A DNA stretch of 22,422 nucleotides from JBCCJA01 sp039045975 (GCA_039045975.1 JBCCJA010000061.1:1-22422), one strand, 5' to 3'. Positions 13,003 through 21,994 are shown, counted from the first letter of the stretch. Numbers and translations are program-made. The notes: a model not told the origin generated them from the sequence alone.

Positions 13003-13066
13003 GATTCCGACGCGGCGACTTTAGCCGCGACCGACAGGGAGCGCGACCGAACGGGAATCACCGCCC

Positions 13067-13579
13067 ATGCTCGACGACGCCGGCACGATCAAACAGCTCC
13101 TCTCCAAGCCGCTCCGCCCGGGGGTCGTCGAATGGATCGGCCTCAGTGCCGAGCGACAGGCAGAGATAACGCCGGTCGGCACCGCGACCGCCCGCGTCGG
13201 CACCGGCCTTGACGGCGACCACCACAGCACCCGCCGCAAGGGCGGCAAGCGGCAGGTAACACTGATCCAGGCCGAGCACCTCGCCGCCGTCGCCTCGTTC
13301 CTCGGTATCGACGCGATCGACCCGGCCGACCTCCGCCGCAACGTCGTCGTCCGCGGCATCAACCTCCTGGCGTTGAAAGAACGCCAGTTCCGCATCGGCG
13401 GAGACGCAGGTCCGCTGCTCGAAGGCACCGGCCCCTGCGCCCCCTGCAGCCGCATGGAAGAGACCCTCGGCGAAGCCGGCTACGCCGCGATGCGCGGCCA
13501 CGGCGGACTGACCGCACGCGTGCTCGAAGAGGGCACGTTCGGCGTCGGCGACCGAGTGACGGCCGTCACCGACGAATAG
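13067..13579 (+). CDS. MOSC-domain protein (YiiM-like)
   Basis: MOSC domains are beta-rich sulfur-carrier modules from molybdenum-cofactor metabolism, usually with a conserved Cys. Here GLDGDHH (47-53), an RQVTLIQAEHL segment (62-72), LRRNVVVRGINLL (89-101) and the cysteine motif GTGPCAPCSRMEE (120-132, C124 and C127) are clear. At 170 aa it is a stand-alone MOSC protein without the beta-barrel or aminotransferase domains of Moco sulfurases. It may take part in resistance to N-hydroxylated base analogues, as YiiM/YcbX do in E. coli. It starts 64 bases from the divergent phosphatase gene and ends 2 bases from the convergent cyclophilin gene, leaving no room for a separate terminator. Confidence 0.88.
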   Translation: MLDDAGTIKQLLSKPLRPGVVEWIGLSAERQAEITPVGTATARVGTGLDGDHHSTRRKGGKRQVTLIQAEHLAAVASFLGIDAIDPADLRRNVVVRGINLLALKERQFRIGGDAGPLLEGTGPCAPCSRMEETLGEAGYAAMRGHGGLTARVLEEGTFGVGDRVTAVTDE

Positions 13580-13581
13580 CC

Positions 13582-14112
13582 TCAAACCGCCTCGGCGGTC
13601 GCCTTCGTGATCTTTACCTCGGTCTTCGGGCGGTCGCTCCCGTCGGTCGGGACGGCACCGATCTTCTTCACGACGGCGAGCGACTCGGCGTCGGCCGTTT
13701 GGCCGAAGGCGGTATATTCGCCGTCGAGGTGCGGCACGCGTTCGAGGCAGACGAAGAACTGCGAGCCGGCCGAGTTCGGGTCCGACGACCGCGCCATCGA
13801 CAGCGTCCCGGGCTCGTGCGAAGTGTCGTTGAATTCGGCGTCGATGTTGTAGCCCGGGCCGCCGAAGCCGCTGCCCTGAGGGCAGCCGCCCTGGATCATG
13901 AAGCCGCTGATCACGCGGTGGAAAACCACGCCGTCGTAGAACCCGCTCTTCGCCAGGCCGATCATGTTCAGGCAGTGATTCGGGGCCTTCGCGGCGTCGA
14001 GATTGAGCCGGATCGTGCCCTCCGTCGTGTCGAGCACGATCTGATAGGGCGTCGCAGTCAAATCAATATCGGCGGTCGCGGCGGCGACCTTCGACTGGAA
14101 GTTATCGGGCAT
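13582..14112 (-). CDS. Peptidyl-prolyl cis-trans isomerase, cyclophilin type
   Basis: Catalyses cis-trans isomerisation of Xaa-Pro bonds during protein folding. Core motifs: FHRVISGFMIQGGCPQGSG (64-82, with the catalytic FHR), SMARSSDPNSAGSQFFV (105-121) and HLDGEYTAFGQ (128-138). The position usually held by the cyclosporin-binding Trp is His128, as in many bacterial cyclophilins, which predicts poor cyclosporin sensitivity. There is no signal peptide, so it is cytoplasmic. It has a roughly 20-residue N-terminal extension before the domain. At 176 aa it is a single-domain enzyme. It converges tightly on the MOSC gene. Confidence 0.94.
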   Translation of the reverse strand: MPDNFQSKVAAATADIDLTATPYQIVLDTTEGTIRLNLDAAKAPNHCLNMIGLAKSGFYDGVVFHRVISGFMIQGGCPQGSGFGGPGYNIDAEFNDTSHEPGTLSMARSSDPNSAGSQFFVCLERVPHLDGEYTAFGQTADAESLAVVKKIGAVPTDGSDRPKTEVKITKATAEAV

Positions 14113-14191
14113 CTCGGGCTCCAGGCTCGGGCGTCAGCAATCGATCGAGACCCTACGACTCAGTCGGCCCGCGACCAACCGAGCCGCCCGG

Positions 14192-17100
14192 TCACGCGGC
14201 CCCGAAACCGCCTCCGCCCGGCGTTTCGATCCGCAGCACGTCGCCGGCTCGGACGTCGAGCGAGAACCGCCCGCCGAGCGGTTCTTCGACGCCACCGGAC
14301 CGGATCAACGTCGCGACCCCGACCTCACCCGCGTCGCCGCCGTCGAGCCCGAACGGCCGATACGCCCCACGCCGCTCCGCGAGCATCGAGACCGACAGCG
14401 GCCGCAAGAATTCGAGTTCGCGCACCACACCGTCGCCGCCGCGCCGCCGCCCGCCGCCGCCCGAGCCGTGGCGGACCGCGAAACGTCGCAGCCGCACCGG
14501 GTGGCGGTGCTCGAGCACCTCCGGGTCGGTCAGCCGCGTGTTCGTCATGTGCGTGTGGACCGCGTCGGCGCCGTCGGCGTCGGCCGTCGCGCCCGAGCCG
14601 CCGCACAGCGTCTCGTAGTAGCCGAACGTGTCGTCTCCGAAGACGAGGTTGTTCATCGTGCCCTGCGATGCCGCCGCGACGCCGAACGCCGCCAGGAGCA
14701 CGTCGACGACCCGCTGCGACGTCTCGACGTTCCCGCCGACGACGGCGGCCCGCTCGACCGGGTCGTCGGCCGCCGGCGGGTTCAGCAGGCAGTCGGGCAG
14801 GGCGATCTCGACCGGGTCGAGCAGCCCGCCACTCATCGGCACGTCGTCGGCAACGAGGCACCGCAACACGTAGGTGACGGCGGCGGTCACGATCGCCCGG
14901 TTCGCGTTCAGATTCCCGTCGCGGATGACCGGCCCGGTGCCAGCAAAATCGATGACGGCCCGCTCGCCAGAGACTTTGACCGCGACCGCGATCGGCGACC
15001 CGTCGTCGAGATGATCGGCCGCCGCGTACCGGCCGTCCGGCATCGCGGCGAGCACCCGACGCACCTTCGCGGCCGAAGACTCCCGGATCGCCGCCATCAT
15101 CCGCCCGACGGTCTCGACGCCGCACTCCGCCGCCAGCCCGATGAGTCCATCAACGCCCCGCCGGTTCGCCGCCGATTGCGCCTCGAGGTCGGCCAGATTC
15201 TCGGCGACATTCCGTGACGGATGCCGCCCCGACGCGAGCAATCTCGCGACCTCCGCGAACCGGTCCTCGCCGACGTCGGACAGCCGGACCGAGGGCAGCA
15301 GAACGCCCTCCTCGGACAGTCGCGTCGAGAACGGCGGCACGCTGCCCGGCACCGTCCCGCCGATCTCCGCGTGATGCGCCCGACAGGCGACCCAGAAGTC
15401 AGGCCGCCGTTCGACCGGACTATCACTAGCCCGCGGCGCGATCCGTGGGTCGTGCGACTCTGCGTCGACGAAAACAGGCGTGACGAGCGTCACGTCGGGC
15501 AGATGCGACCCGCCCCGCGACGGGTCGTTCGTCACGACCGACTCGCCCGGGCCGAGGTCGGGGTGGTCGGCCATCACCGCCCGCACCGTCTCGCCCATCG
15601 CGCCGAGGTGCACCGGCACGTGCGGCGCGTTCGCGACCAGTCCGCCGTCGCCTGCGAAGACCGCACAACTGAAATCGAGCCGCTCCTTCACGTTCGTCGA
15701 GACCGACGTCCGCCGCAGCACGGCCCCCATCTGCTCCGCGATCGACGCGAAGCGGTGGTGAAACACCTCTGTCGTGACCGGGTCGATCGCCGCGACGGCC
15801 GCGGTGTCGATCACCGCCCCGTCGGCGGTTGCTTCCGCGATCAGATCGCCGTCCGCACTTCTCGACAACGACCAACCCGGCTCGACCAGGAACGTCGTCC
15901 CGCCGCCCACGGCGATGAGCGGACCTTCGACCGCCGTACCGACCGGAAGTCGATCGGCACGCCACAGCGGCGTCGCTTGCACCCGCCCGCCGAACACGAC
16001 TTCGGCCGATCCGAGCGGCACGCCACCCGCATCCGGAGTGAGACTCGTAACGTCTTCGGGCCCGACCGCATCCGCCCCTTCGACCTCAAGCCGTACCGAC
16101 ATGACTTCGACGGCACGGCCCGGACGCTCGTAGCCGTGCCGACGACGGTGGGCCGCCTCGAACGAAGCCCGGAGCGATCCCGCGTCGACGCCGTCCTCGC
16201 CGAACGTTGTGGTGACCGACTCGGCCGCCTCGACACCGACGTAGCGGAGTTCCCACGTCAGCCGTGCCGCGTCGGCTTCTTCGCAGCCCTCGGCGATCAC
16301 TTCTTCGGTCGCCGTCGCGACCCGGCCCGCGGCCCACGCGACGACGTCCGCGACCGTCGCGTCGTCTAACGGCCGCAACCAAATCCGCACGGCTTCCCGC
16401 CGCAGCTTCGCGACGCCGATCCCGACGGCACACAACAGCCCGGCGTCCCGAGGGACGACGACCCGCCCGATCTTCAGGGAACTCGCCACGGCACAGGCCA
16501 ACTGCGGGCCGGCACCGCCGAACGCGACGAGGGTGTGCGTCGCCGGGTCGTGACCGTCGGCGACGGTGATCGAGCGGATCGCCCGCGCGGTCCGCTCGAT
16601 CGCGATCCGGCGATAGCCCTCCGCGACGGCGACCGCCGTCGCCGGCCCGCCGACCTCCGCGAGCCGTGCGGCACGCCCGGCCAAAGCGCAGTCGACCGCC
16701 GCGACATCGAGCGCGAACGGAAAATGATCGGGCCGGACGACGCCGAGCGCGACGTGCACGTCGGTCAGCGTCAGCGGCCCGCCGCGGCCGTAACAGGCGG
16801 GCCCCGGGTCGGCCCCCGCGCTGCCGGGGCCGACGGTCGGGCGGACGCCGTCGAAGCCGCACAGGCTGCCTCCGCCGGCGGCGACGGTTTCGATCGCGAG
16901 CATCGGCAGCGACAGCCGCACACCCGCCTTCGTCGCGTCGGTCGTGCGGGTGAAGCGGCCGTCGAAGCGACAGACGTCGGTGCTCGTCCCGCCGACGTCG
17001 AAGCCGATCGCCGGCAGGGCGTCGCACCGCCGGGCCGCCTCGGCGAGCCCGACCACGCCGCCGGCCGGGCCCGACAACACGCTCGCACTGCCGCGGAACG

Positions 17101-18058
17101 CCGCCGGGCCGACGAGCCCGCCGGCCGAAGTCATCAACTTCAAAGACGCCTCGCCGCCCGGCAGCCGCGACGCGATCGACCCGACGTACGACCGGATCAC
17201 CGGGGTCAGGTACGCGTCGGCGACGGTCGTCTCGGCCCGCGGCACGATCTTGATCGCCGGGGCGACCTCGTGGCTGAGCGAAACGGCGTTGAAGCCGACC
17301 TCACGCGCGAGTCCCCCGACGACCACTTCGTGCGACGGCTCCCGATAGGCGTGCAGCAACGCGACCGAGACCGCCTCGAAACCGACCGCGTGGGCGTCGG
17401 CCAGTCGAGACCGGACGGCGTCGACGTCGAGCGGGCTCAACTCCGTACCGTCGGCAGCGAGCCGTCCGTCGACCTCCAGCACCGCGTCATAGAGCGGATC
17501 GGGTTTCTTGATCGCCAGATCGAACAATCGCGGGCGGGCCTGATCGCCGATTAGCAGTAGATCCCCGAACCCGCGGTTCGTGACGAACAACGTCCGGGCC
17601 CCCGTCCGCGTCAGCAGCGCGTTCGTACCGCGCGTCGTGCCGAGCCGCAGCCGGCAGGGCGGCAATGAACCGCCGACCCGCGTCCCGGTCGCGAGCCTTG
17701 CCCCGAGCACCGGCGCCGGCTCGTCGCCGTCGAGCACGTACCGCCGGCCGACGACGTCGGCCGGCAACGGACCGTCGACCGTGAATACCCCGCGATCGCC
17801 GTCGAACGCGATAACGGGGCCGATCTTGCGATCGCCGATCGTTAAGACCGCCCCGACGTGCACGCCGCTCGGCTCGCCGACCCGTGCGGGATCGGCAATC
17901 TCATGATCGCTTACTCGCGTCACGGCCGTGCCCTGGGTCACGCCCGAACTCAGCACTTTCAGTCGCCCGATCTGCCCCTCGGGCGACCGCGTGCAGACGT
18001 CGGTGAACGTCCCGCCGACGTCCGCGGCGATTTCCCACGGCGGGCTGTCATCGGACAC
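14192..18058 (-). CDS. Hydantoinase A/B fusion, 5-oxoprolinase-type
   Basis: ATP-dependent amidohydrolase of the hydantoinase/oxoprolinase family, which opens cyclic amides such as 5-oxoproline or N-methylhydantoin. The N-terminal domain has the ATP-binding ADVGGTFTDV (about 12-21). A second actin-like phosphate motif, GFDVGGTSTDV, lies near residue 349. The HyuA part runs to about 750. The HyuB part begins near 756 with IDPVTTEVFHHRF and contains NDPSRGGSHLPD and the HHAEIGG motif near 894, and ends TPGGGGFGAA. Both halves in one chain of about 1288 aa match eukaryotic-type and many bacterial 5-oxoprolinases. The start is uncertain: GTG at 18058 (chosen) or TTG at 18064; neither has a Shine-Dalgarno site. 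Neighbours do not identify the substrate. Confidence 0.92.
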   Translation of the reverse strand: MSDDSPPWEIAADVGGTFTDVCTRSPEGQIGRLKVLSSGVTQGTAVTRVSDHEIADPARVGEPSGVHVGAVLTIGDRKIGPVIAFDGDRGVFTVDGPLPADVVGRRYVLDGDEPAPVLGARLATGTRVGGSLPPCRLRLGTTRGTNALLTRTGARTLFVTNRGFGDLLLIGDQARPRLFDLAIKKPDPLYDAVLEVDGRLAADGTELSPLDVDAVRSRLADAHAVGFEAVSVALLHAYREPSHEVVVGGLAREVGFNAVSLSHEVAPAIKIVPRAETTVADAYLTPVIRSYVGSIASRLPGGEASLKLMTSAGGLVGPAAFRGSASVLSGPAGGVVGLAEAARRCDALPAIGFDVGGTSTDVCRFDGRFTRTTDATKAGVRLSLPMLAIETVAAGGGSLCGFDGVRPTVGPGSAGADPGPACYGRGGPLTLTDVHVALGVVRPDHFPFALDVAAVDCALAGRAARLAEVGGPATAVAVAEGYRRIAIERTARAIRSITVADGHDPATHTLVAFGGAGPQLACAVASSLKIGRVVVPRDAGLLCAVGIGVAKLRREAVRIWLRPLDDATVADVVAWAAGRVATATEEVIAEGCEEADAARLTWELRYVGVEAAESVTTTFGEDGVDAGSLRASFEAAHRRRHGYERPGRAVEVMSVRLEVEGADAVGPEDVTSLTPDAGGVPLGSAEVVFGGRVQATPLWRADRLPVGTAVEGPLIAVGGGTTFLVEPGWSLSRSADGDLIAEATADGAVIDTAAVAAIDPVTTEVFHHRFASIAEQMGAVLRRTSVSTNVKERLDFSCAVFAGDGGLVANAPHVPVHLGAMGETVRAVMADHPDLGPGESVVTNDPSRGGSHLPDVTLVTPVFVDAESHDPRIAPRASDSPVERRPDFWVACRAHHAEIGGTVPGSVPPFSTRLSEEGVLLPSVRLSDVGEDRFAEVARLLASGRHPSRNVAENLADLEAQSAANRRGVDGLIGLAAECGVETVGRMMAAIRESSAAKVRRVLAAMPDGRYAAADHLDDGSPIAVAVKVSGERAVIDFAGTGPVIRDGNLNANRAIVTAAVTYVLRCLVADDVPMSGGLLDPVEIALPDCLLNPPAADDPVERAAVVGGNVETSQRVVDVLLAAFGVAAASQGTMNNLVFGDDTFGYYETLCGGSGATADADGADAVHTHMTNTRLTDPEVLEHRHPVRLRRFAVRHGSGGGGRRRGGDGVVRELEFLRPLSVSMLAERRGAYRPFGLDGGDAGEVGVATLIRSGGVEEPLGGRFSLDVRAGDVLRIETPGGGGFGAA

Positions 18059-18104
18059 GGTCAACGGCGATTCGCGACGGATGATGCGGGCGAGGTGCCA
18101 CGCA

Positions 18105-19073
18105 TCATAAACCCCAGACGAACTCCGGGTCGGTCGGAACCGGCGCGACGACTCTCAGAGGCCGCCCGTCGACCGGGTGCGTGAACGCGATCGACCGGGC
18201 GTGCAGGCCGAGTCGCCCGGCGGGCCGTTCCCCGTCTCTCTCGGCCAACGTGCCGTCCGCCCGATAGAACGGCTCGCCGACCAGCGGATGCCCGAGGGAC
18301 GCCAAGTGCACCCGGATCTGATGATTCCGCCCCGTCCGCGGCCGGCAGAGCAGGGCGGTCCGGCCGGCGTAGCGTCGCAGGACGCGATAACGCGTCGCAG
18401 CCGGCTTCGCGTCGATCGCGTCGGCCGCGCACGAACGCAGCAGCGTCTTCCCGCACGGCGACCGGCCGATCGGCTTGTCGATCACGCCGCCCGGGCCGGC
18501 GACCTCTCCCTCGACGACGGCGAGATAGGTCTTCCGGACTTCACGGCGTTCGAACGACCGCGTCAGCGTCGCATGGGCGAGGTGCGTCTTCGCGAGCACG
18601 ATCACGCCGCTCGTCGATGCATCGAGCCGGTGCACGACACCCGGCCGCAACACGCCACGCACGCCGTCCCGGTCGAGATACGCTTGGACGCGGTTGAGCA
18701 GCGTGCCCGATTGCCGCGAGCCGGTCGGGTGGACCGTCATCCCGGTCGGCTTGTCGACCGCGAGCAGGTGCTCGTCCTCGAACAGGACCGTCAGAGGGCC
18801 CGGTTCGGGCTCGTACCAGCCGTCGGGAGGCTCCGGCACCGACACATCAAGAAGATCGCCCGGCCTCAGGCGATGACGAGGCCCCGCCACCGAACCGTTC
18901 ACGACAACCCGCCCGGCCCGCACGAAACGCTGGACCCGCCAACGGGTGTGATTCCGCAGCAGCTTCGTGAGGCCGGCGTCGAGGCGTTTGCCCGCGAGTT
19001 CGGGCGGGACCAGGCACCGCAGCCTGACCCCGCCCGACGCGTCGACCTCAAATTCCGCCGACGTCGAGCACAT
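18105..19073 (-). CDS. RluA/RluD-family pseudouridine synthase
   Basis: Isomerises uridine to pseudouridine in RNA, probably 23S rRNA. It has an N-terminal S4-like RNA-binding region (about residues 26-80, GKRLDAGLTKLLRNHTRW then VRAGRVVVNG). The catalytic domain has the signature HRLDASTSGVIVLAK (148-162) with nucleophile D151, VDKPTGMTVHPT earlier, and RTGRNHQIRVHLASLGHP near the C-terminus. The S4 plus RluA layout matches RluD-like enzymes (23S U1911/1915/1917), but the target site cannot be fixed from sequence alone. The ATG at 19073 lies 26 bases inside the end of the kelch gene, so expression is probably coupled to it even though the functions look unrelated. Confidence 0.92.
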   Translation of the reverse strand: MCSTSAEFEVDASGGVRLRCLVPPELAGKRLDAGLTKLLRNHTRWRVQRFVRAGRVVVNGSVAGPRHRLRPGDLLDVSVPEPPDGWYEPEPGPLTVLFEDEHLLAVDKPTGMTVHPTGSRQSGTLLNRVQAYLDRDGVRGVLRPGVVHRLDASTSGVIVLAKTHLAHATLTRSFERREVRKTYLAVVEGEVAGPGGVIDKPIGRSPCGKTLLRSCAADAIDAKPAATRYRVLRRYAGRTALLCRPRTGRNHQIRVHLASLGHPLVGEPFYRADGTLAERDGERPAGRLGLHARSIAFTHPVDGRPLRVVAPVPTDPEFVWGL

Positions 19074-20688
19074 GCACCGGCTCGAACTTGCCAGACCGCA
19101 TGCTCGCCCCCCCGACGATCACGAGCTTGTCGTCGCCCCAGGCGACCATGCGGTGGAAGAAGCGGTCTTCAGGAAGATCGCCGACGACCTCCCACTCCGA
19201 ACCGTCCTGGCTCAGCCGCTGCAGCGTGCCGTCGTAGACACTCGCATACAGACGCCCGCCAGAGGCAAACGCGGACGACCCGAAGCCGACCATGATCCCG
19301 CCGACCAGCTTCGGCCCGTCGGCCCACTGGCCCGTCGCCGGGTCGAACACGGCCGTCTCGGTCGTCGGGGCGCCGACGTCCTGCATCCCGCCGAGCACGT
19401 ACAGCTTCCCGTCGTGGGCGGCGACCGAGACGGCCCGCCGCATGAACGGCGCCTCCGGAAGAGCCTGCCAGCCGGCCTCGACGTCCGACAGGTCGAGCTT
19501 CCAAGCCGTCTGATGCCAAGCGTCCTCAGACTCGCCGTTCAGATCCCAGCCGGCGAAGACGTAAATCGCGCCGTCGAGGACGGCCGCGTCGAACGAAGAA
19601 CGCCTTTCCGGCAGCGGCGGCAGCTCGCTCCAGGTGTCGGCCTCGACGTCGTACGCCTCGACCTTCGCACGCGACTGCAGGTCGTTGACTTCGCCCTCGG
19701 CGTTCATCACCTGCAGCCCGCCGATGCGATAGACCTTGCCCCCGTGGGCGACCATCGCGAAGCCCTGCAGGCCCTCGCCGTCGCCGTGCTCGGCCCACTC
19801 GCCGGTATTGAGATCGAGCGACCGCAGCGTATTCGCCTGGGCTTCCTTGTAATAGCTGTGGGCCCGCCCGGTATGCCCGCCGTAGACGAACAGCCGGTCG
19901 CCGGAGACCGCGGCCCCGAGACTTGTCACCAACTCCGGCAGGGCGGGGAGCGTCTTCGAGACCGAGAACGGCCGGTAACTCGCGGGGTCGAACGTGACCG
20001 TCATGTAATGGCGGACCTCGTCGTAGGAGTCGCCCTCGTATTCGCCGGCGGACGCTTCGACGTATTTTGCCTTGAAGGCCACGACCTCGTCTTCGTCGAG
20101 CTGATAAGTCCCGACGCCGCCGGCGTCCAATTCGATCGGCGTCTCGGCGCCGAACGCGTCAATGACATCGATCTCGGCCGACGGGGCCGGCTCGCCGTCG
20201 AACATCGCCGTCACCGTCAGCGAGCCGTTATCGATCTCCGGGACGACGACGAACAGGTCGGCGTCGGCCCCGAGCAGGTCCTGCCCGTCGTTCGCGAGCC
20301 CCCGCCACGACCACGTGTCGAGCCCGCGGCCCGCGTACGCCGTGTAGCGGACGAAGAAGCTCTCGCCGCCCCGGCTCATCACGCCGAGGTCTTTCCGCAG
20401 CACGAACAACGCCTCGGCCTCTTCCAACTCGGCCGTCCGCGACTGCTCGGTGGCGACGAGCTCAACCTTCGCCGCGGTCTGGCCCCACTCGAGGCGGTGG
20501 ATCGACGAACCGTCGAGGTATCGCAGCAGGGCGGGGTCGCCGTCGTTAGGCCCTTCGGCGAACTCCGCCTTGAGCACCGCAGGCCCGTCGCCATCGGCTT
20601 CGATCGAGATCCAAGGGAAGTGGGCCGACGCGTCGTCGACGACGGCCAGAGGGAGCAGCAAAGCTGCGGCGATAGCGACACGCGACAC
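19048..20688 (-). CDS. Secreted DUF4198-like domain fused to kelch repeats
   Basis: The GTG at 20688 with GAGG six bases upstream starts a clean signal peptide: VSRV, a hydrophobic AIAAALLLPLAVV core, and an ASA cleavage site before HFPW. This start is preferred over the longer frame to 20799, whose extra residues would hide the signal. The mature N-terminal half (to about residue 240) resembles DUF4198 proteins of planctomycetes, beginning HFPW and ending HYMTVTFDP. DUF4198 is related to periplasmic parts of nickel/cobalt uptake systems. From about 250 to the end are five or six kelch blades (for example FVYGGHTG, YRIGGLQ, YVFAGWDLN, YVLGGMQD, IVGGASM), forming a beta-propeller. The protein is likely periplasmic or exported. 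It is divergent from hemP and a Fur-like site. The 546-aa product has no known function. Confidence 0.85.
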   Translation of the reverse strand: MSRVAIAAALLLPLAVVDDASAHFPWISIEADGDGPAVLKAEFAEGPNDGDPALLRYLDGSSIHRLEWGQTAAKVELVATEQSRTAELEEAEALFVLRKDLGVMSRGGESFFVRYTAYAGRGLDTWSWRGLANDGQDLLGADADLFVVVPEIDNGSLTVTAMFDGEPAPSAEIDVIDAFGAETPIELDAGGVGTYQLDEDEVVAFKAKYVEASAGEYEGDSYDEVRHYMTVTFDPASYRPFSVSKTLPALPELVTSLGAAVSGDRLFVYGGHTGRAHSYYKEAQANTLRSLDLNTGEWAEHGDGEGLQGFAMVAHGGKVYRIGGLQVMNAEGEVNDLQSRAKVEAYDVEADTWSELPPLPERRSSFDAAVLDGAIYVFAGWDLNGESEDAWHQTAWKLDLSDVEAGWQALPEAPFMRRAVSVAAHDGKLYVLGGMQDVGAPTTETAVFDPATGQWADGPKLVGGIMVGFGSSAFASGGRLYASVYDGTLQRLSQDGSEWEVVGDLPEDRFFHRMVAWGDDKLVIVGGASMRSGKFEPVHVLDVGGI

Positions 20689-21035
20689 GATAAACCTCGT
20701 TCTGTACGACTTTGGGTTTGGGATTATCGCCGGCCGCGACGGCCGACGTTGTGTGAGAGCGGCAGGGCGATCAGTCACGCGAAGCATAGGCGGACGCAAT
20801 GTTTACGACGGCTGACCGTGCCGCGGCGGCCATGATTCGCGGAAAAACGCCGATCCGCGGTGGCTTCGCGAAAATTTCGACAACACCGTCTGCGAAAAAT
20901 CTCCCACATTTCCGATTTTGGAGCCCTATTGAGATTGAATCTCAATCTCCCAGCGGTCAAAGATACCTGCCGTTCGGGCGGAAGCAACGCCCGTCCCGTC
21001 GTCCCACACAGCTGACGGAACTCCCAGGAGACGAA
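20689..21035. other. 347-base divergent regulatory region between kelch gene and hemP
   Basis: AT-richer than its surroundings. It holds the perfect palindrome at 20928-20946. On the minus strand GATAAT (20728-20723), about 35 bases upstream of the kelch-gene GTG, could be a -10 box, but no good -35 box lies at the right spacing. A short inverted repeat CGGCC/GGCCG (20731-20745) overlaps that area. On the plus strand a frame opens at 20799 and runs into hemP, but its first 79 residues look like translated promoter DNA. No gene seen here. Confidence 0.5.
20928..20946. promoter_or_regulatory. Perfect 19-bp palindrome, candidate Fur-family operator
   Basis: ATTGAGATTGAATCTCAAT is a perfect 9-1-9 inverted repeat, ending 89 bases before the hemP start codon. 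It keeps the outer TTGAGA...TCTCAA of the Fur 7-1-7 consensus (TGAGAATnATTCTCA) and differs at the centre. Fur control of hemP is common in other bacteria, so iron-responsive repression is the likely role. The TTGAAT within it could double as part of a -35 box, but no convincing -10 box follows. The site could also influence the divergent kelch gene 240 bases away. Confidence 0.65.
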
Positions 21036-21197
21036 ATGATGCAACTCCAAGAACCGCCCCACGCGGAAGAACGCGACGTCCGTGCGGTCCGCTCCGAGGA
21101 GCTGCTGCAGGACTCGAACGAAGTCCGCATCATGCACCGGGGCGACGTCTATCGCCTCCGCCTGACGCGGGCCGGCAAGCTGATCCTGCACAAGTAG
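21036..21197 (+). CDS. hemP: Hemin uptake protein HemP family (53 aa)
   Basis: Short protein of the HemP family, usually found with heme or siderophore uptake genes; its exact biochemical role is not settled. The C-terminal block IMHRGDVYRLRLTRAGKLILHK (32-53) contains the family signature YRLRLTRxGKLIL. The N-terminal 25 residues are polar and acidic. There is no signal peptide. Two adjacent ATGs (21036 and 21039) are possible; AGGAG at 21026-21030 is five bases from the first and eight from the second. No heme transporter or receptor gene is nearby, so it is a stand-alone hemP. It has its own upstream operator-like palindrome, and it ends 3 bases from the convergent DUF2461 gene. Confidence 0.85.
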   Translation: MMQLQEPPHAEERDVRAVRSEELLQDSNEVRIMHRGDVYRLRLTRAGKLILHK

Positions 21198-21200
21198 GGT

Positions 21201-21926
21201 TCAGTACGGCAGGTCGAGGGCCCCGCAGAGCCACTTCACTAGACCCCTGGCGGCCCGGAACTTCGCGACGACGATCTCGTCGAGCCGGCCGCCGGCGACA
21301 TCGGTTTCGGTGAGCGGGCTCACGCCGATGAAGCTTTTGCGGCGTAAGTCTTCGATCAACGGGTGATCCTTCGGCGTCCCGGCCGGGGCGACCTTGAGCG
21401 ACTCGCCGGCGAGATCGAATTCGTCGGCGAACGCCTTCCCGTCGCGGGCCTTCAGCCACGATTTGGGATCTGCGTCGATCGCCGCCCGGATCTTCTTCAG
21501 CGGCTCTCCGCTCGGCATCCAGATGCCGGCCCCGACGAAGCAGTCGCCCGGCGCGATGTGCGTGTAAAAGCCGGGCGCGTGCACGTCGCAGCCGAATTCG
21601 TGTTTGAAATGGATACCGACGTTCGTTTTGAACGGCGTCTTGTTTTTGCTGAACCGCGTGTCGCGGTAGATCCGCATCAGCGATCCGCCGACCGTTTTGT
21701 CCGACGCGACGAAGCAGGGCGAGATCCGCCGCAGTTGCGGGTCGACGGCCCGGATGAACGCCTTCGCCGCCCCGAGCCAGTGCGTCTCGTAGCGCTCGCG
21801 GTTGTCGGCGAACCACTCACGGTCGTTGTTCGCGGCGAGGTCGCGTAGGAAGCGGAATGTCTCTTTCGAGAACCCGGCCGCGGGCTCGGGCTTCTTCGCG
21901 GGTCGCTTCTTCGCGGCGGCGGGCAC
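21201..21926 (-). CDS. DUF2461 family protein
   Basis: Conserved family of unknown function (DUF2461 / TIGR02453). Recognisable segments are FSKETFRFLRDLAANNDREWFADNR (from residue 19), SLMRIYRDTRFSKNKTPFKTNVGIHF (about 82-107) and GFYTHIAPGDCFVGAGIWMPS (about 118-138). The family is about 215-230 aa; this copy is 241 with a Lys/Pro/Ala-rich N-terminal tail (AAAKKRPAKKPEPAA). No signal peptide or membrane helix, so it is probably cytoplasmic. The start is a GTG at 21926 without a Shine-Dalgarno site; a start nearer FSKETF would need another codon. It is convergent with hemP and divergent from trmL, with 68 bases between starts. Confidence 0.88.
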   Translation of the reverse strand: MPAAAKKRPAKKPEPAAGFSKETFRFLRDLAANNDREWFADNRERYETHWLGAAKAFIRAVDPQLRRISPCFVASDKTVGGSLMRIYRDTRFSKNKTPFKTNVGIHFKHEFGCDVHAPGFYTHIAPGDCFVGAGIWMPSGEPLKKIRAAIDADPKSWLKARDGKAFADEFDLAGESLKVAPAGTPKDHPLIEDLRRKSFIGVSPLTETDVAGGRLDEIVVAKFRAARGLVKWLCGALDLPY

Positions 21927-21994
21927 GGCGTCGCTCGGTGAGGGTCTCGGGGCGGCCGGATGATAGCGGCGGGCCGCGGCGATACGGTCCGGGG

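Noticed and set aside
18967..20835. Long plus-strand frame (622 aa) antisense to the kelch gene
   Set aside because: It has no recognisable domain and an Arg/Pro-rich composition typical of antisense GC-rich frames. The minus strand encodes a clear signal peptide, DUF4198-like domain and kelch repeats.
20799..21035. Longer 132-aa version of HemP starting at 20799
   Set aside because: The extra N-terminal part covers the Fur-like palindrome and is not HemP-like. The ATG at 21036 has a good Shine-Dalgarno site and gives a typical HemP length.
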